Assembly (NCBI GenBank): GCA_039105265.1
Contig: JAPFFF010000280.1
Span: forward strand, 1 to 27,948
Source of the DNA: Tritrichomonas musculus
Lineage: Eukaryota > Parabasalia > Tritrichomonadida > Tritrichomonadidae
Length of the DNA: 27,948 nucleotides
Reading direction: 5' to 3'
Below, in pieces: positions 1-8,589 of the stretch. Position 1 is the first letter of the stretch, and the number at the start of each line of letters is the position of its first letter. Position numbers and translations under genes: made by a program. Below the pieces are notes generated by a model. That model was not told where the DNA came from. It saw only the letters and a list, made by a program, of their open reading frames with translations, and made no database searches.

Positions 1-1
1 C

Positions 2-3000
2 GTCAACAAGACCCAAGACAAGAAACCCATCGTTGTGTACTACCTCAACGACATCCACCGTCTCGAAGACATCTTCAACTTCCTTGAGAACACCGTCTAC
101 AAGAGCGAGCGCAAACCATTCAAGATCACGTTCGACCTCACCGGGATCTTCGAAACACCAAGAACCAATATCGATGACATCACCGACTACACCTACGAAG
201 AACGTGAGATCAACGCCACCAACTACAAGAACGCCAACAAGATTCCCATCCTCATCCAACTCAACGATGAACTCGAGAAGGTCAAGTACTATATCGAATC
301 CGTCTTGTTCAACTACTCAACGACTGAATCTAATGTGAAGCTCATCTACGTCACTTCCGTTGCCTTCAAGGTGTCGAGATTGGTCAAGGTCACCGGTAAG
401 GTGAAGCTCCCTGATGAGCTAGTCAAATCACGATTACTCATCACGGACAACGATGACGATGGTCTCTGCTGGTACCGTTTCCTGAGTGTTTGCTTGAACC
501 CTGAATTAGGGAACCTCATCAAACCAACCACCAAGAAGTACTCGATCGTTCATCGAACATCAGCAGCTCGAAAGCTTCTCTGCCAAGACCATGGCGTCAC
601 ATACTCAACGAGACCAACCAAAGCAGCTCAATCCATTCTCGATTCATTCAATGGTATGTCCACCGAAGAGATGAAAGCGTCTGCCATGAAGAACCACATC
701 AACGTCAACGTCTACAACTACTCCATTGATGAGAACCGCTACGACATCCAAGAACAGTGGTATGACGAGAAGAATGGAACTCCATTCAACGCGCTTCTAT
801 TCTCTGATGGAATGGTCTGTCACATCATGTACATCATAGATGCTGAGAAGTTGACGAACATCTTCATCTGCCCCAAATGCAGATCATACGTCGTCCGCAA
901 CGAGAACAGACATGGCCAAGAACGAATGAACAAACACATCTCCTACTGCGACGGCAAGTTCAAGAAGAAGTACATTCCCGAACGCATCAGTGAACCCTAC
1001 TGTCCACACATCCTCAATCACCCCGTTTACGAGTACTGCCTCGCACATGACCTTGAATGGAAACCTCAGCAACTCTACATGACCTATGACTTCGAGACGA
1101 TGGAGCATCAAGTCAACATCAAATCGGGTGACTCAACCACGATCAACAGTGAGCTCATCCCTCTATCAGTCAGCTGCTGCGTGAAGTCCTCATCATCAAC
1201 ACTCACCAAACACTTCGATGCGAGAGACCCTCAGTTCATTCCCGAATGGATCAAGTTCATGTTCGAACAAGCCGTCAATGTTGTTGCCAACAAGGTCACA
1301 TTCCTCAGCGAGATGGTTCATATCGATGATATCGAGAAGCTCCAGAAACTGGATAGAAACCTCTTCACAGTCACTGTGTTGGGATACAACTCAGCTCGTT
1401 TCGATAGCAATCTCTTCAAAGAGTACCTCAACTACGAATACCAAGACATGAAGTGGTCCGTCGACAATACCTCTCTGATCGGTTCCCCATCATCAATGAA
1501 ACAGTTCGTCATCAAGTCCGATATGTATGGTCTTCGATTCATCGATGCTCAGTCATTCGTTAGTGGTGGTTCCCTGAAGCAATTCGGTATTGACTTTGGT
1601 GGTGAGAGCAACTCCGTCAAAGGTGTCTTCCCTTACGAAGCAGTCAACAGCGAGAACTACAACGACGTACTCTCGAAATCAGAACCATTCAGTCACGAAG
1701 ACTTCTATAGCTACCTCAATCAGAAGAACCCATTGAGTGAATCCGATTACAACGAATACGTCGAAGACTCCAAACGATTCGAAACCAGATGGGACTATCT
1801 GTTGAGCTACAACGACAACGATGTCGAGATGATGATCAAACCCATTGACAACCTCATCCTCATGAACTCCAAGTATGGAATAGACCTTCTATCGAACCTC
1901 TCGTTATCGAGAAACTCATCTGAGATCAAGTACGCAATGGCTTACAAAGACTTTGACCCTCACGTCGATTACTCAACAGTCAACGAAGCGAACACATTCA
2001 AACCAACCCCTAAATGGTGGGAACGTAAGTGCGATGCCTACTACAGACAAGATGAGCAGTACAACACCAAACACAAGCAATCGTTGAGAGACCTCGGCAA
2101 GTGTGTATCCGTTGATGACTATGATTCGTTCATGAACATGTACAACGATCCATCCCTCGGGAAATGCCATCTCTGTGGTGAACACTTCACGTACTCCAAC
2201 AAGCCTACTCTTGATCGAATCAACAACGACATCGGTCACGAACTCACCAACTGTAAGCTCGCTTGCGAAGTCTGCAACAAGATGAGATCCAACCATGACC
2301 CTGAAGTCACTCGTCTGAGAATCCAGTTGAAGAAGTTCTGTAAGCTCAACCACTTACCAACAACCGTCTCCGATGAACGTGAATACAATCGCTTACGAAA
2401 TGGAATCACAGGTGGTTTGTCTAACGTGATGCACAGACGAAACATCAGAGGTGAAACCCACATCAACAGACTCCACTACGATCCAGAAACCAACAAGGTC
2501 ATCTCAAGGGACACACCCAATGTAGTGACACACGTCGTTGGGGATGACTTCAATAGCTTGTATCCATCATCATTCTCATCAGAGGTTCATCCATTCAACA
2601 AGTATCATGGAGGTATCATGTACATGCCTGGCTCGATGATCAACTCGTTCAACTGCTATGACGCTGATGGAAACGTCAACAGAGACATCAAACGAAAGTG
2701 CTTGAACATCATCCACTCCAAACACAGATTCGATAGCGATCCCAAGATCATGTTCCACGCAACGGTTAAGCTTGAATGCCCCAAAGAGAAGATCAATGAC
2801 TTCATCAACTTCCCTATCGTGTTCCGCAACATCAAGATCAGTAACGATGAGTCCACTATCGGCTCATATATGTACAACTACGGACGAGACAACAAACTCC
2901 ACTCCGTTGACGAACGTGACACGAAGCTGACTATGCTCTTGGATACCATGGGTGAGTTCATGACGTTTGGGTGCTACTACTTGTGGTTCCTGATTGATCA

Positions 3001-4903
3001 TGGTTTGAAGGTCATCGATGTCGAGAACGTCACCTTGTATGACTGTCACAGGGGCTTCAACAACTTCGTGAATGAGTTCATGAATGAACGTATCGCTATC
3101 CTCAGTGGTGAGAAGCATGGTGCCGAGAAGTTCTATAAGATCTGCATGAATGGCTCATATGGTTACGATGCACTCAACTCAGAGAACTACAACAAGATCA
3201 AGATCGTCGACACTGACAACGTCTACAGATACACCATCTCGGACACATACATGAGTGGTACTCCACTTACAGATTCATCCTATCTGATACAAGTCCAACC
3301 GAAGAGCTTTCGATGTAAGACTCCTCTCCAAGAAGCCTTCTTCACCCTCGACAACGCCAAGTTCTGGTACTTGACCTTCATTTACGACTTCCTCTTCAAA
3401 TGCGTTGATCTCGAACGAATCCACTTCACGTCATGTGACACAGATAGTGTCTACTTCGCAGTTGCCGGTGACATGAACAGACATGGAGAACAAGCCTTCG
3501 ATGCTATCATCAGTGATCGAGACTTCTATGACAAGTTCGCTGGGATGTTCCTTCCCAATCCAAGTATCGGTACCAAAGCTGATGAGAAGAAGATCCTCGG
3601 ATGCTGCATTGAGAAGTATGGTGACAATCAGGTAGCTCTCTGCCCAAAGTGCTATACCATCTGGAACGACCATTCCGATAAAGCCATCTCATTGAAGCTC
3701 AAGGGAGTCTCTCTGAAGAAGAACAACATCAAGTCATCCGATTACGAATCCATCATCAACGACAAGATCATCGTCCCCGGCATCAACATCAATCTCCAGA
3801 TGAAGAAGAATCGAATGTCGAAGGTGACCGTCAACAAGAATGCCCTAACTGGTTTCCACAACAAGATGATCGTGTTGGAGAATGAATCATGTGTCCCATT
3901 CATCAATGGTTTGACCTCCAACGATATCGTCATCGAGGTAGATGATTTCGTCCTTGATGCTGATGAAGAAGCCATTAACGAGTTGATCGACATCATGTGC
4001 ATGGACTACGTTGTTGAACCTGAACGAGACACATCCTGCTACGGTTTGCCTCTGAAGGTCCGTTTCGATGACGAATGGTACGAGACCTACAACTACAGTA
4101 AGCATGGAACCATCAAGGGTCATCGTGTCGATAGTGAACTCAAGAGATACCAAACCGGTAAGTGTTTGATGGTGAACCAATGTCCTGGATTGACTGTCAT
4201 CGACATCGACATCAACAAATCGTTACCACCTGCCGATAGGGAACTCATCCGCAACCAACTAATCGAGAAGCTATCAAGCGATGACGTTATCGTGAAGACC
4301 GGATCAGGTGGACTCCATATATACACCAACGAGATGGATTACGACAGGTTCTACAAGAACAGTTACGTCAAGTGCTTCACTGGTGAGAACTTCGATATCG
4401 ACATCTTCACTTCATGGACCGAAGACAAGCAAGCCGTTATCATGCTTCCTGGATCATCGAACCGCAACGGAGAGTACGTATTCATTCGTGGAGGTTATGA
4501 TTCCGTGTTGACCCGATCAAGTGATGACGTCATGAAAGACCTCGGTATTGATATCACCTTCACGAAACCACCAACAACATACCAAGAGATGGATGACTCC
4601 GAGATGGTATTCCTTAGTGATGACGAAGAGAGGTGGTTGGTTAACGGATTGACCGACATGGAGATACACAACTTCGCCTCAAAAATAGATGAACGATTGA
4701 CCCTGTTGCCGTTATTCTCCGCCATCAACTGCTTGTCACCAAAGAATAGATCCATCGCTTACGAGAAGGTTCGTCGTGAATGTAGACTCACTGAGAAAGC
4801 CTCCAGTAACTTCGATTCGGTGATGGAGAGAAACGAAGGGAACCACTCACATATCAATGTCTTGAAGAAGATCGTCAGGTTGTACAACCCTATGTACATG
4901 TAA
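2..4903 (+). CDS. Polinton family B DNA polymerase with HNH insert and C-terminal primase-like domain (5' end outside window)
   Basis: Replicates the element. The frame is open to the left window edge, so the N-terminus, where a terminal-protein region would lie, is not visible. Residues here count from the GTG at 35. The order is: a region with DGLCWYRFLS near 141-150 and a C279-C282-H301-C305 zinc finger, both common upstream of the exonuclease in Polinton polymerases; exonuclease motifs YDFE (351-354), NSARFD (452-457) and YNDND (592-596); an HNH-type module, C711/C714, LDRIN, H735, N739, C744/C747; polymerase motif A DFNSLYP (838-844), motif B K1035...NGSYG (1039-1043), motif C DTDS (1135-1138); then a C-terminal prim-pol-like region with DID (1390-1392), SGGLH (1424-1428) and DID (1454-1456). 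The 3' end overlaps the convergent integrase by 14 bp. Polymerase identity is certain; the two extra domains are motif-based calls. Confidence 0.96.
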   Translation, partial: VNKTQDKKPIVVYYLNDIHRLEDIFNFLENTVYKSERKPFKITFDLTGIFETPRTNIDDITDYTYEEREINATNYKNANKIPILIQLNDELEKVKYYIESVLFNYSTTESNVKLIYVTSVAFKVSRLVKVTGKVKLPDELVKSRLLITDNDDDGLCWYRFLSVCLNPELGNLIKPTTKKYSIVHRTSAARKLLCQDHGVTYSTRPTKAAQSILDSFNGMSTEEMKASAMKNHINVNVYNYSIDENRYDIQEQWYDEKNGTPFNALLFSDGMVCHIMYIIDAEKLTNIFICPKCRSYVVRNENRHGQERMNKHISYCDGKFKKKYIPERISEPYCPHILNHPVYEYCLAHDLEWKPQQLYMTYDFETMEHQVNIKSGDSTTINSELIPLSVSCCVKSSSSTLTKHFDARDPQFIPEWIKFMFEQAVNVVANKVTFLSEMVHIDDIEKLQKLDRNLFTVTVLGYNSARFDSNLFKEYLNYEYQDMKWSVDNTSLIGSPSSMKQFVIKSDMYGLRFIDAQSFVSGGSLKQFGIDFGGESNSVKGVFPYEAVNSENYNDVLSKSEPFSHEDFYSYLNQKNPLSESDYNEYVEDSKRFETRWDYLLSYNDNDVEMMIKPIDNLILMNSKYGIDLLSNLSLSRNSSEIKYAMAYKDFDPHVDYSTVNEANTFKPTPKWWERKCDAYYRQDEQYNTKHKQSLRDLGKCVSVDDYDSFMNMYNDPSLGKCHLCGEHFTYSNKPTLDRINNDIGHELTNCKLACEVCNKMRSNHDPEVTRLRIQLKKFCKLNHLPTTVSDEREYNRLRNGITGGLSNVMHRRNIRGETHINRLHYDPETNKVISRDTPNVVTHVVGDDFNSLYPSSFSSEVHPFNKYHGGIMYMPGSMINSFNCYDADGNVNRDIKRKCLNIIHSKHRFDSDPKIMFHATVKLECPKEKINDFINFPIVFRNIKISNDESTIGSYMYNYGRDNKLHSVDERDTKLTMLLDTMGEFMTFGCYYLWFLIDHGLKVIDVENVTLYDCHRGFNNFVNEFMNERIAILSGEKHGAEKFYKICMNGSYGYDALNSENYNKIKIVDTDNVYRYTISDTYMSGTPLTDSSYLIQVQPKSFRCKTPLQEAFFTLDNAKFWYLTFIYDFLFKCVDLERIHFTSCDTDSVYFAVAGDMNRHGEQAFDAIISDRDFYDKFAGMFLPNPSIGTKADEKKILGCCIEKYGDNQVALCPKCYTIWNDHSDKAISLKLKGVSLKKNNIKSSDYESIINDKIIVPGININLQMKKNRMSKVTVNKNALTGFHNKMIVLENESCVPFINGLTSNDIVIEVDDFVLDADEEAINELIDIMCMDYVVEPERDTSCYGLPLKVRFDDEWYETYNYSKHGTIKGHRVDSELKRYQTGKCLMVNQCPGLTVIDIDINKSLPPADRELIRNQLIEKLSSDDVIVKTGSGGLHIYTNEMDYDRFYKNSYVKCFTGENFDIDIFTSWTEDKQAVIMLPGSSNRNGEYVFIRGGYDSVLTRSSDDVMKDLGIDITFTKPPTTYQEMDDSEMVFLSDDEERWLVNGLTDMEIHNFASKIDERLTLLPLFSAINCLSPKNRSIAYEKVRRECRLTEKASSNFDSVMERNEGNHSHINVLKKIVRLYNPMYM
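2165..2290 (+). other. HNH nuclease-like module inside the polymerase
   Basis: Residues about 711-752 of the polymerase frame show a paired-cysteine zinc site (CHLC and CEVC) around the central LDRINND, H735 and N739 pattern, followed by CNKMRSN. This is the usual HNH endonuclease layout, as in phage HNH and EndoVII-like proteins. It lies between exonuclease motif III and polymerase motif A. The frame runs straight through it, so it is part of the protein and not a separate gene. Whether it cuts DNA is unknown. It could also be a structural zinc module. Confidence 0.72.
4050..4595 (+). other. Prim-pol (archaeo-eukaryotic primase)-like domain at polymerase C-terminus
   Basis: Residues about 1340-1520 carry the three signature elements in order and at ordinary spacing: VIDIDI (metal-binding DxD, 1388-1393), KTGSGGLHIY (nucleotide-binding sGGxH, 1421-1430) and FDIDIF (third acidic motif, 1453-1458). 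They are followed by LPGSSNRNGEYVF, which resembles the proline/serine plus NGxY block of bifunctional primase-polymerases. The last ~90 residues look helical and could be a PriCT-like tail. Polinton polymerases are normally protein-primed, so a fused primase would be an alternative priming or repair activity. This rests on motif reading only. Confidence 0.7.
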
Positions 4904-6665
4904 CGTCGAGCTTGTATCGAGGGACCAATTGGGTATTGTTTTTGTCGTCGATGACTGCGTATAACCCACCGTTGAATCCCAACACTTTGTGGTTACCTGG
5001 TTGGATGACTGATCTTCTCTTCGACATCGAATCTCTATCGTTGTATACCTTGACAGGTGTTCCCTCAGGAAGCTTGAATGAAGGGCTATTCATGACGTTG
5101 TAGTTCTCTTTGAGGATCTGTCTACAGATGTACTCTTCTAGTTCTTCATCGTCTTGGACCATCGCTGGTGATACATCCATCCCCGCGTACTTGCTGAGTG
5201 TCCCATGAGTGGATTCGTTGTATTGAGTCACCAGTGACTTCATGATCCCTGGGGTTATGTCTTTGACTTCCATGTTGTAGGCCATGTCCCTGATGGTTCT
5301 CACTACACGATCCAGTATCCCTAAGGAGCCATGTAACGGGTCCGTGGTGTCTTTATCGTCTTTGTTCTTCATGAAGTCGGGATATACGTTGACCTTCATT
5401 CGGGGTACTTCCGTGAACGTGATGTTGTGAGCAGCATAGAACCTCCAGGCATAGTCCGAGTTGAACGCTTTCTCTCCATCCCCTTGAAGGTACATCACTC
5501 GCATACCATCCCGAATGAGCTTCTGTAACGTCTTGATGAATGTGGTAGCCGTCTTGATGTCCCTTACGGATACTCTCAGTGTCTTCTCTTCGTCAGTGGC
5601 ATTGTCGTTGAATAGGACCTCGTTCATCAACTCCACGAATAGGTATCTCGTGTTGACATTGATGGCGAATAGGTAACAGAGTTTGCCCACGAACACCAAG
5701 TCGATGATGTATGTACCTCTACGAGCAACCTTGTGTAGTTGATACTTCTTGAGGTTCTCTTTCAATGGGAAGTACGTTGTGGTTGTTGTCTCAATGGGTT
5801 TCAGATCAGGGTGGAGTCTCTTGAGGGAGCTGACCTTATAGGGTGACTTGAATGCAATCACTTGTGGAGTCATTCGATCATGAATGGTCTTGAATGTACC
5901 AGGCTGTTTGTGGAATCGATCGAGATACGTTTGGTACCACTCTTCAATGGGTTTACTCGTTTGCGGCCATCCACTGGAGACTCTCGCGAACTCTTCCAAC
6001 GTTAGTAGCTTGTCGTGGTTGAAGGTGACGTAGTTGTTCAGCTTGTCGGAGAAGTCGTCATGGTACTTGATCTTAACGGGTCTCACCGCAGGTGGTCGTC
6101 TCTTCTTGGATCCGTCGTCGTTGTATGCACTATCAGGATGCTTCTGATTCCATCGTTGACGGAATTCATCCCAAAGGAGTTCTCTGTCTTCGGGTTGCTT
6201 CAGGGCTTTGATGTACGATAGGTTCGTGAACTGATACTTCGTTGGGGGAGTTGTCGTGGAGTTGACCTTGTCGATGAGTTCGTTACGGGCTGTACTAATG
6301 GCTGTGCCCCTGATGATCTGCTTCTGTCGTGTCTCTTTACGAAGTCGTTTGTAACGATCCAAGATCGATGTGCAGTAACCGATTAGTTCATGGACGATGT
6401 ACTCTCTATTGGATTGAAAGCATCCACGGATTTGTTGCTTCATGGTTGGATCGCTGATGGATTTCCCCGTCGAGGATATATAGTCAACGATACCGAGATT
6501 GATGATCTGTTGTCGTGAGCTCTCGTTGTTGAGGAATTGGTTGATGTCAGCTTCTACGTCAGGATCGATATCGTTCTCCGTTAACGTAGTTGGATTGAGG
6601 ACACTTCTTCCAGTGATTCGGGCTTTGATGTACTCGACGAGGGTGTTTGCTAGTTGGTTCGACAT
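4890..6665 (-). CDS. Polinton retroviral-type (rve/DDE) integrase
   Basis: Inserts the element into host DNA, acting in the nucleus on the terminal repeats. The protein has 591 residues, within the broad range for Polinton integrases that have a long N-terminal extension. The catalytic core covers about 315-500: GTYIIDLVF (acidic position D322), YLQGDGEKAF (D396), and the downstream HGSLGILDRVVRTIRD helix (445-460), which matches the third-acid helix region of the family. After this comes YNESTHG, as in related integrases. Residues 534-590 (GTPVKVYND through LVPRYKLDV) look like the SH3/chromo-like C-terminal DNA-binding domain. Residues 1-310 are basic and not recognised. The start ATG is 38 bp from the divergent gene at 6704, and the 3' end overlaps the polymerase by 14 bp. 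Confidence 0.92.
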   Translation of the reverse strand: MSNQLANTLVEYIKARITGRSVLNPTTLTENDIDPDVEADINQFLNNESSRQQIINLGIVDYISSTGKSISDPTMKQQIRGCFQSNREYIVHELIGYCTSILDRYKRLRKETRQKQIIRGTAISTARNELIDKVNSTTTPPTKYQFTNLSYIKALKQPEDRELLWDEFRQRWNQKHPDSAYNDDGSKKRRPPAVRPVKIKYHDDFSDKLNNYVTFNHDKLLTLEEFARVSSGWPQTSKPIEEWYQTYLDRFHKQPGTFKTIHDRMTPQVIAFKSPYKVSSLKRLHPDLKPIETTTTTYFPLKENLKKYQLHKVARRGTYIIDLVFVGKLCYLFAINVNTRYLFVELMNEVLFNDNATDEEKTLRVSVRDIKTATTFIKTLQKLIRDGMRVMYLQGDGEKAFNSDYAWRFYAAHNITFTEVPRMKVNVYPDFMKNKDDKDTTDPLHGSLGILDRVVRTIRDMAYNMEVKDITPGIMKSLVTQYNESTHGTLSKYAGMDVSPAMVQDDEELEEYICRQILKENYNVMNSPSFKLPEGTPVKVYNDRDSMSKRRSVIQPGNHKVLGFNGGLYAVIDDKNNTQLVPRYKLDVTCT

Positions 6666-6703
6666 TTATGCCCCATAAAAGGTTTTTAACCTGAACGAAA
6701 GAT
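6666..6703. promoter_or_regulatory. Divergent promoter region with T-tract motif
   Basis: Only 38 bp separate the integrase start from the 79-residue protein start. The near-palindrome GGTTTTTAACC (6681-6691) sits in the middle, followed by GAACGAAA on the + side. On the minus side CCTTTTATGGGGCATAA precedes the integrase ATG. The + version recurs at 7211-7230. Confidence 0.5.
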
Positions 6704-6943
6704 ATGAGCGGAGACGCATTCACGTTACCACCACTCAAGAAACGTCATGAACGAAAGACCTTCGCGACGAAGACACTGAAGCTGATCCATTCACGACTCC
6801 AATACTATCGAAAGGTTCTTAACCAACCCGAGAGCGATGACCCAAAGAAGATACGTCAACGTCAACGAATTCAACAAAAATATGACCACAACATGAAGGT
6901 CCGAGCCCTTCTCAACAGAGCCGTGAAGAACCTCTATACCTAA
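6704..6943 (+). CDS. Small basic protein, 79 aa, unrecognised
   Basis: I do not recognise this protein. It is very rich in Lys and Arg, with no hydrophobic segment: LPPLKKRHERK near the start, and a central KKIRQRQRIQQKYDHNMK that looks helical. A nucleic-acid-binding or core-condensing role similar to small basic virion proteins is possible, but that is inference from charge alone. The ATG follows the shared T-tract motif by about 13 bases. The stop overlaps the convergent gene at 6940 by 4 bp, typical of this tightly packed element. Alternatives are a regulatory DNA-binding protein or a structural protein. Confidence 0.72.
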   Translation: MSGDAFTLPPLKKRHERKTFATKTLKLIHSRLQYYRKVLNQPESDDPKKIRQRQRIQQKYDHNMKVRALLNRAVKNLYT

Positions 6944-7179
6944 GAGATGGCGTTACCGTTTGAATCGAATTTGACGTATCCATCACCACCGAAGTGTTGC
7001 GATACTGGATTGTTTTTGTTGTTGAACTTGGGTAAGACCTTCGCGACGCCCCCGATGACGGGTACCTTCTCGAGGACGGACTTTGTCTTGTTCCATCCAT
7101 GTTTGAACCCATTAGCGAAGTCTTTGAAGCCCTGCTTAATCTTCTTCCCCAGTTTCTTGAACCAGCTACCGAATGCCAT
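6940..7179 (-). CDS. Amphipathic basic small protein (MAFGxWFKKLGKKI family), 79 aa
   Basis: The N-terminus reads MAFGSWFKKLGKKIKQGF. It is nearly the same as the start of the protein at 14681 (MAFGTWFKKLGKKI), and the two diverge after that, so they are partial paralogs or share a module. The first ~35 residues would form a cationic amphipathic helix with aromatic and glycine positions, then a PVIGGVAKVLPKF segment and a polar tail. Such peptides in small DNA viruses act in membrane disruption or as minor virion components (adenovirus protein VI is a functional analogy, not homology I can show). The start is supported by the shared N-terminus and by an upstream TATTTTAAT...CAAAC-ATG leader. 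Confidence 0.75.
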   Translation of the reverse strand: MAFGSWFKKLGKKIKQGFKDFANGFKHGWNKTKSVLEKVPVIGGVAKVLPKFNNKNNPVSQHFGGDGYVKFDSNGNAIS

Positions 7180-7237
7180 GTTTGAGGTCCCATTAAAATA
7201 GTGTCTCAGGGGTTTTTAATCGAAACGAAACACGATC
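7180..7237. promoter_or_regulatory. Divergent promoter region with T-tract motif
   Basis: The region holds GGTTTTTAATC followed by GAAACGAAA (7211-7230), which repeats the 6681-6700 element and leads to the ATG at 7238. On the minus strand TATTTTAATGGGACCTCAAAC leads to the ATG at 7179 (the motif is quoted in part). Confidence 0.5.
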
Positions 7238-7849
7238 ATGACACTTCGTCAAGCGAGAATACTCTCAAGTGAGACCGACAACACGATCAAGCAAGAGCAG
7301 AACACCAACGTGAACATCAACATCAAGCCTCGTCAAGAGAGCAGACCATCCACAGTTCCCCTATATCCGGATGTGCAACCACTGAACCCGAACGTAAATT
7401 TTACTCAACTTCGCCCTCAAACGGGTGGAACAGTTTCCGATACTCCGACGATGACACCGGCATCAGCATATCCATCTCCACAACCAATCGACAGAGGTAT
7501 CGCCGACATGGGAAGTGAATTGGATGAACTCGACAAGAAGAACCGTTTCTTAGAGATGTTGGTCGAGATGTACGAGAACAACCCCTTGAAGGTGAACTCC
7601 TACGTAGTCTGCGAAAGCAGGTTGCTGATGGAGATGATCAAGCTCTTGACCGGTTGCGAGAAGGTCGATTTAGTACTCAATGACGACATCTCCTGTGGTG
7701 GTGGATGTAGTGGGAAGTCCGATAAGATCATCTATGTTTCGAAGATCCTCATCACGATTGACGGTAAGAGCGAAGACCTGAAGTACTGCAGAAACGATGT
7801 CTATAGCGAGTTCATTCGTTATGGAGTCAGCTTGAAGATGGTCTGCTAA
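7238..7849 (+). CDS. Unrecognised Polinton protein, 203 aa
   Basis: I do not recognise this family. The first ~90 residues are low-complexity and rich in Pro, Thr, Asn and Gln (TVPLYPDVQPLNPNVNF), so probably disordered. Residues ~95-203 look folded: a helical ELDELDKKNRFLEMLVEMYE, then a Cys-rich section (CESR, GCEK, CGGGCSG) and a C-terminal KIIYVSKILITIDGK and SLKMVC. The CGGGCSGKSDK stretch is not a convincing Walker A loop. The arrangement suggests a flexible tether attached to a compact C-terminal domain. The start ATG follows the GGTTTTTAATC motif. It shares orientation with the 82-residue gene 29 bp downstream. Function unknown. Confidence 0.75.
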   Translation: MTLRQARILSSETDNTIKQEQNTNVNINIKPRQESRPSTVPLYPDVQPLNPNVNFTQLRPQTGGTVSDTPTMTPASAYPSPQPIDRGIADMGSELDELDKKNRFLEMLVEMYENNPLKVNSYVVCESRLLMEMIKLLTGCEKVDLVLNDDISCGGGCSGKSDKIIYVSKILITIDGKSEDLKYCRNDVYSEFIRYGVSLKMVC

Positions 7850-7859
7850 GTGGTTCAAT

Positions 7860-7878
7860 CTCTTTTTGTGTGACCCAA
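7860..7878 (+). promoter_or_regulatory. T-tract start-proximal motif
   Basis: CTCTTTTTGTGTGACCCAA lies directly before the ATG at 7879. It matches the TATTTTTR...AAA-ATG pattern seen before most genes of the element and supports that ATG over the earlier in-frame GTG at 7870. Confidence 0.45.
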
Positions 7879-8127
7879 ATGAATGACACCTTGAATGGAA
7901 TCACCAACGACATCGTCAAAACGAACCTCTTCTTCAACCGTTTGAGGGAGAACGCCTACGACGAGTACAAGAGAAGCAACTACGACGAATCCAAACTTGA
8001 TGAGCTCATGCACTATATCCGTAACACATTCATCGTCCAGAGAAACATCGATGACGACTTCAAAGAGCTGCAGCACATCGTCTGGAGAATCAATCAGAGT
8101 GTTGATAACATCAACGACATAGACTAA
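7879..8127 (+). CDS. Small helical protein, 82 aa, unrecognised
   Basis: It begins MNDTLNGITNDIVKTN and is predicted helical almost throughout, with heptad-like spacing of hydrophobic residues (LFFNRLRENAYDEYKRS, LDELMHYIRNTFIVQ, FKELQHIVWRINQSV). This suggests a small coiled-coil or oligomerising protein. There is no signal peptide, zinc site or membrane segment. It follows the 203-residue gene on the same strand and may be co-expressed, but it has its own upstream T-tract motif. I chose the ATG at 7879, not the GTG at 7870, because of that motif. Function unknown. Confidence 0.68.
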   Translation: MNDTLNGITNDIVKTNLFFNRLRENAYDEYKRSNYDESKLDELMHYIRNTFIVQRNIDDDFKELQHIVWRINQSVDNINDID

Positions 8128-8395
8128 ATCACTGCTATCGAATGGTGAAGGAACGAAGTCAATCGGTTGAGTATTCGTGGAGATATGATCCTCGGAAGTT
8201 GGGTACCAAATCGGATATTTTTGGAAATCTCGTTAACGGTCGCCCATTGAAATGTTGATCGTCGAGGTCAAATATTTGACCATATAACCGTCGAAAACGA
8301 TACCCCGAATCCACCATCAGAATTGGCCTAGGTGCTTCCTATCCGGAGATACCCGTTACCAAGATATACCTAAACGGAACCTAATCTATGTCTGG

Positions 8396-8483
8396 CCAGA
8401 CGTGGTACAGTGGTAGGGTCATGAAGCATGTCTCCCAGCTTCGGCGGCAGGCATGAGTTCGATTCTCAGCAGTACCGATTTTT
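8396..8483 (+). ncRNA. tRNA-like / Pol III-type structured RNA candidate
   Basis: TGGTACAGTGG (8403-8413) fits an A box, GAGTTCGATTCTC (8455-8467) fits a B box with a TGAG/CTCA T-arm, and TTTTT (8479-8483) can end Pol III transcription. GGTACAG (8404-8410) pairs with CAGTACC (8470-8476) at 6 of 7 positions as a closing helix. Between them, 8427-8455 folds into a long hairpin (9 of 10 pairs) capped by GC-TTCG-GC, a stable cUUCGg tetraloop. No normal D-arm or 7-base anticodon loop can be drawn, so it is not an ordinary tRNA. It may be a tRNA-derived or tRNA-mimicking RNA. Confidence 0.38.
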
Positions 8484-8573
8484 CGTGTTATTTTCGATCA
8501 CACTCGTGATGGAGCCCTAGCGAACTAAACACCTTGGGTAAGCCATTGCTTGTGGGTCATGGGTAGCACGAGA

Positions 8574-8589
8574 CATCTACCGGTAGATG
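8574..8589. repeat. Perfect 16-bp palindrome
   Basis: CATCTACCGGTAGATG is fully self-complementary with no spacer, a form typical of a dimeric protein-binding site. Its role is unknown. Confidence 0.55.

Noticed and set aside
7670-8076. Minus-strand ORFs opposite the two small + genes
   Set aside because: Shadows of the coding strand; no motif before their starts and low-quality composition.
8403-8477. Ordinary tRNA gene
   Set aside because: No valid D-arm and no 7-base anticodon loop can be drawn despite A-box and B-box-like sequences, so I call it tRNA-like only.
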